A stretch of DNA of 64,000 nt. Source: Pseudomonadota bacterium. Lineage in GTDB: Bacteria; Pseudomonadota; Alphaproteobacteria; Rhodobacterales; Rhodobacteraceae. Below, piece by piece: positions 63,642 to 64,000 of the stretch (position 1 is its first letter; each line of letters opens with the position of its first letter). The notes below the pieces were generated by a model. The model saw only the letters and a list, made by a program, of their open reading frames with translations. It made no database searches and was not told the DNA's origin. The position numbers and the translations under genes are program-made. Where the stretch lies: positions 124,001-188,000 of the forward strand of contig JAIUPD010000004.1 in assembly GCA_020161615.1 (NCBI GenBank), read 5' to 3'.

Positions 63642-64000
63642 ATGCGGATTCTTGTCTTCAACGCAGGCAGTTCCAGCCTGAAATTTGGCGTCTTCGACCG
63701 GGCGCGCGGCCCGGGGCAGGAGGTCCGCCAGGTCCTCAAGGGTTCGTTCGACCGGTTCCGGGACGGGGGCTGCGAGGTGACATCGGAGGTGGGCGGCGCG
63801 CGCCGGAGCGGGACGGCGCCGCACGGGGATCTCGGCGCCGCCATCGCCGCCGTGCCCGGGTTGCTGGCGGCCGAGGGAATCGCCGGGATCGAGGCGGTCG
63901 GCCATCGCATCGCCCATGGCGGCCCCGATTTCACGGGTCCCGCCACGCTGGACGAGGCGACGCTGGCCTGGGTCGAGCGGCTGACGCCGCTGGCGCCACT
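63642..64000 (+). CDS. ackA: Acetate kinase, N-terminal part, cut by window edge
   Basis: Translation from ATG 63642 gives MRILVFNAGSSSLKFGVFDR, the acetate-kinase N-terminal phosphate-binding loop, then AVGHRIAHGGPDFTGP (the conserved VGHRxxHGG) and PLAPL at the window's end. The enzyme interconverts acetate + ATP and acetyl phosphate + ADP. GGAGGG lies before the ATG. About 119 codons are present. An antisense frame on the minus strand across this gene is a shadow. Confidence 0.93.
   Translation, partial: MRILVFNAGSSSLKFGVFDRARGPGQEVRQVLKGSFDRFRDGGCEVTSEVGGARRSGTAPHGDLGAAIAAVPGLLAAEGIAGIEAVGHRIAHGGPDFTGPATLDEATLAWVERLTPLAP

Noticed and set aside
63515-63946. 143-residue minus-strand frame over ackA
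   Set aside because: The plus strand has unmistakable acetate kinase motifs; this is its shadow.

Overview
The window is dense, high-GC alphaproteobacterial chromosome. The cytochrome bc1 operon (Rieske, cytochrome b, cytochrome c1), the alphaproteobacterial flagellar rod cluster, a TAXI-type TRAP transporter, an IalB-family protein, DUF2948, an RpoH-type sigma factor and a family-wide 3'-end repeat all point to the order Rhodobacterales (Rhodobacteraceae/Paracoccaceae). The genus cannot be fixed from the sequence. I see no phage, plasmid, insertion-sequence or CRISPR signature, so this looks like core plus mildly accessory chromosome. Both ends cut genes: an AGCS sodium/amino-acid symporter on the left and acetate kinase on the right.

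Layout, left to right. 1-5.6 kb: symporter fragment, rhodanese, SGNH hydrolase, a 0.94-kb and a 0.4-kb stretch without recognisable genes around a small orphan gene, and a chemoreceptor with a NIT-type sensor domain. 5.6-18.9 kb: an eleven-gene minus-strand operon, with almost every junction overlapping, encoding an M20 deacylase, a complete oligopeptide-type ABC importer, an aldehyde dehydrogenase, an AlkX/YcaQ-like DNA glycosylase, an SDR, a P1-family (DmpA/NylC-type) self-cleaving amidohydrolase, an alpha/beta hydrolase and a TTC38-like TPR protein. It is divergent from a PAS-LuxR regulator across a 52-bp gap that holds a perfect palindrome. This reads as uptake and breakdown of an unknown amide- or peptide-like compound. 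18.9-24.6 kb: RibD-like reductase/TetR pair with a shared operator, tRNA-Thr, DUF2948, a ReAV-type asparaginase, IalB protein, rlmN. 24.7-33 kb: TAXI-TRAP transporter, CAP-domain protein, two permeases and YmdB phosphodiesterase.

32.5-38.1 kb: a response regulator and an unusual 810-residue histidine kinase with many membrane helices and a large extracytoplasmic beta domain, divergent from a secreted protein made of two DM9 repeats; then a ChaN-like protein coupled to an RpoH sigma factor. 38.2-43 kb: three GST-fold proteins, queG, mtgA and a LysE exporter. 43.2-46 kb: the petABC operon. 46-50 kb: thiBPQ under a TPP riboswitch whose downstream hairpin hides the ribosome binding site. 50-53 kb: ABM monooxygenase, a candidate small RNA, and the carboxyspermidine dehydrogenase/decarboxylase pair. 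53.3-59.3 kb: fliI divergent from flgB-flgC-fliE-fliQ-flgF-flgG-flgA-flgH-fliL. 59.5-64 kb: DUF1801 protein, carB and the start of ackA.

The best leads for undescribed biology are: a repeat family (GC hairpin, then CCCCCCGAGGATATTTGA, then GCAAAGA) that marks gene 3' ends with fixed orientation and in one case supplies the ribosome binding site and start codon of queG; a promoter-hairpin-terminator unit at about 50.55-50.66 kb lying between two such repeats; the sensor kinase/secreted DM9 locus; and the amide-catabolism operon with its operator.
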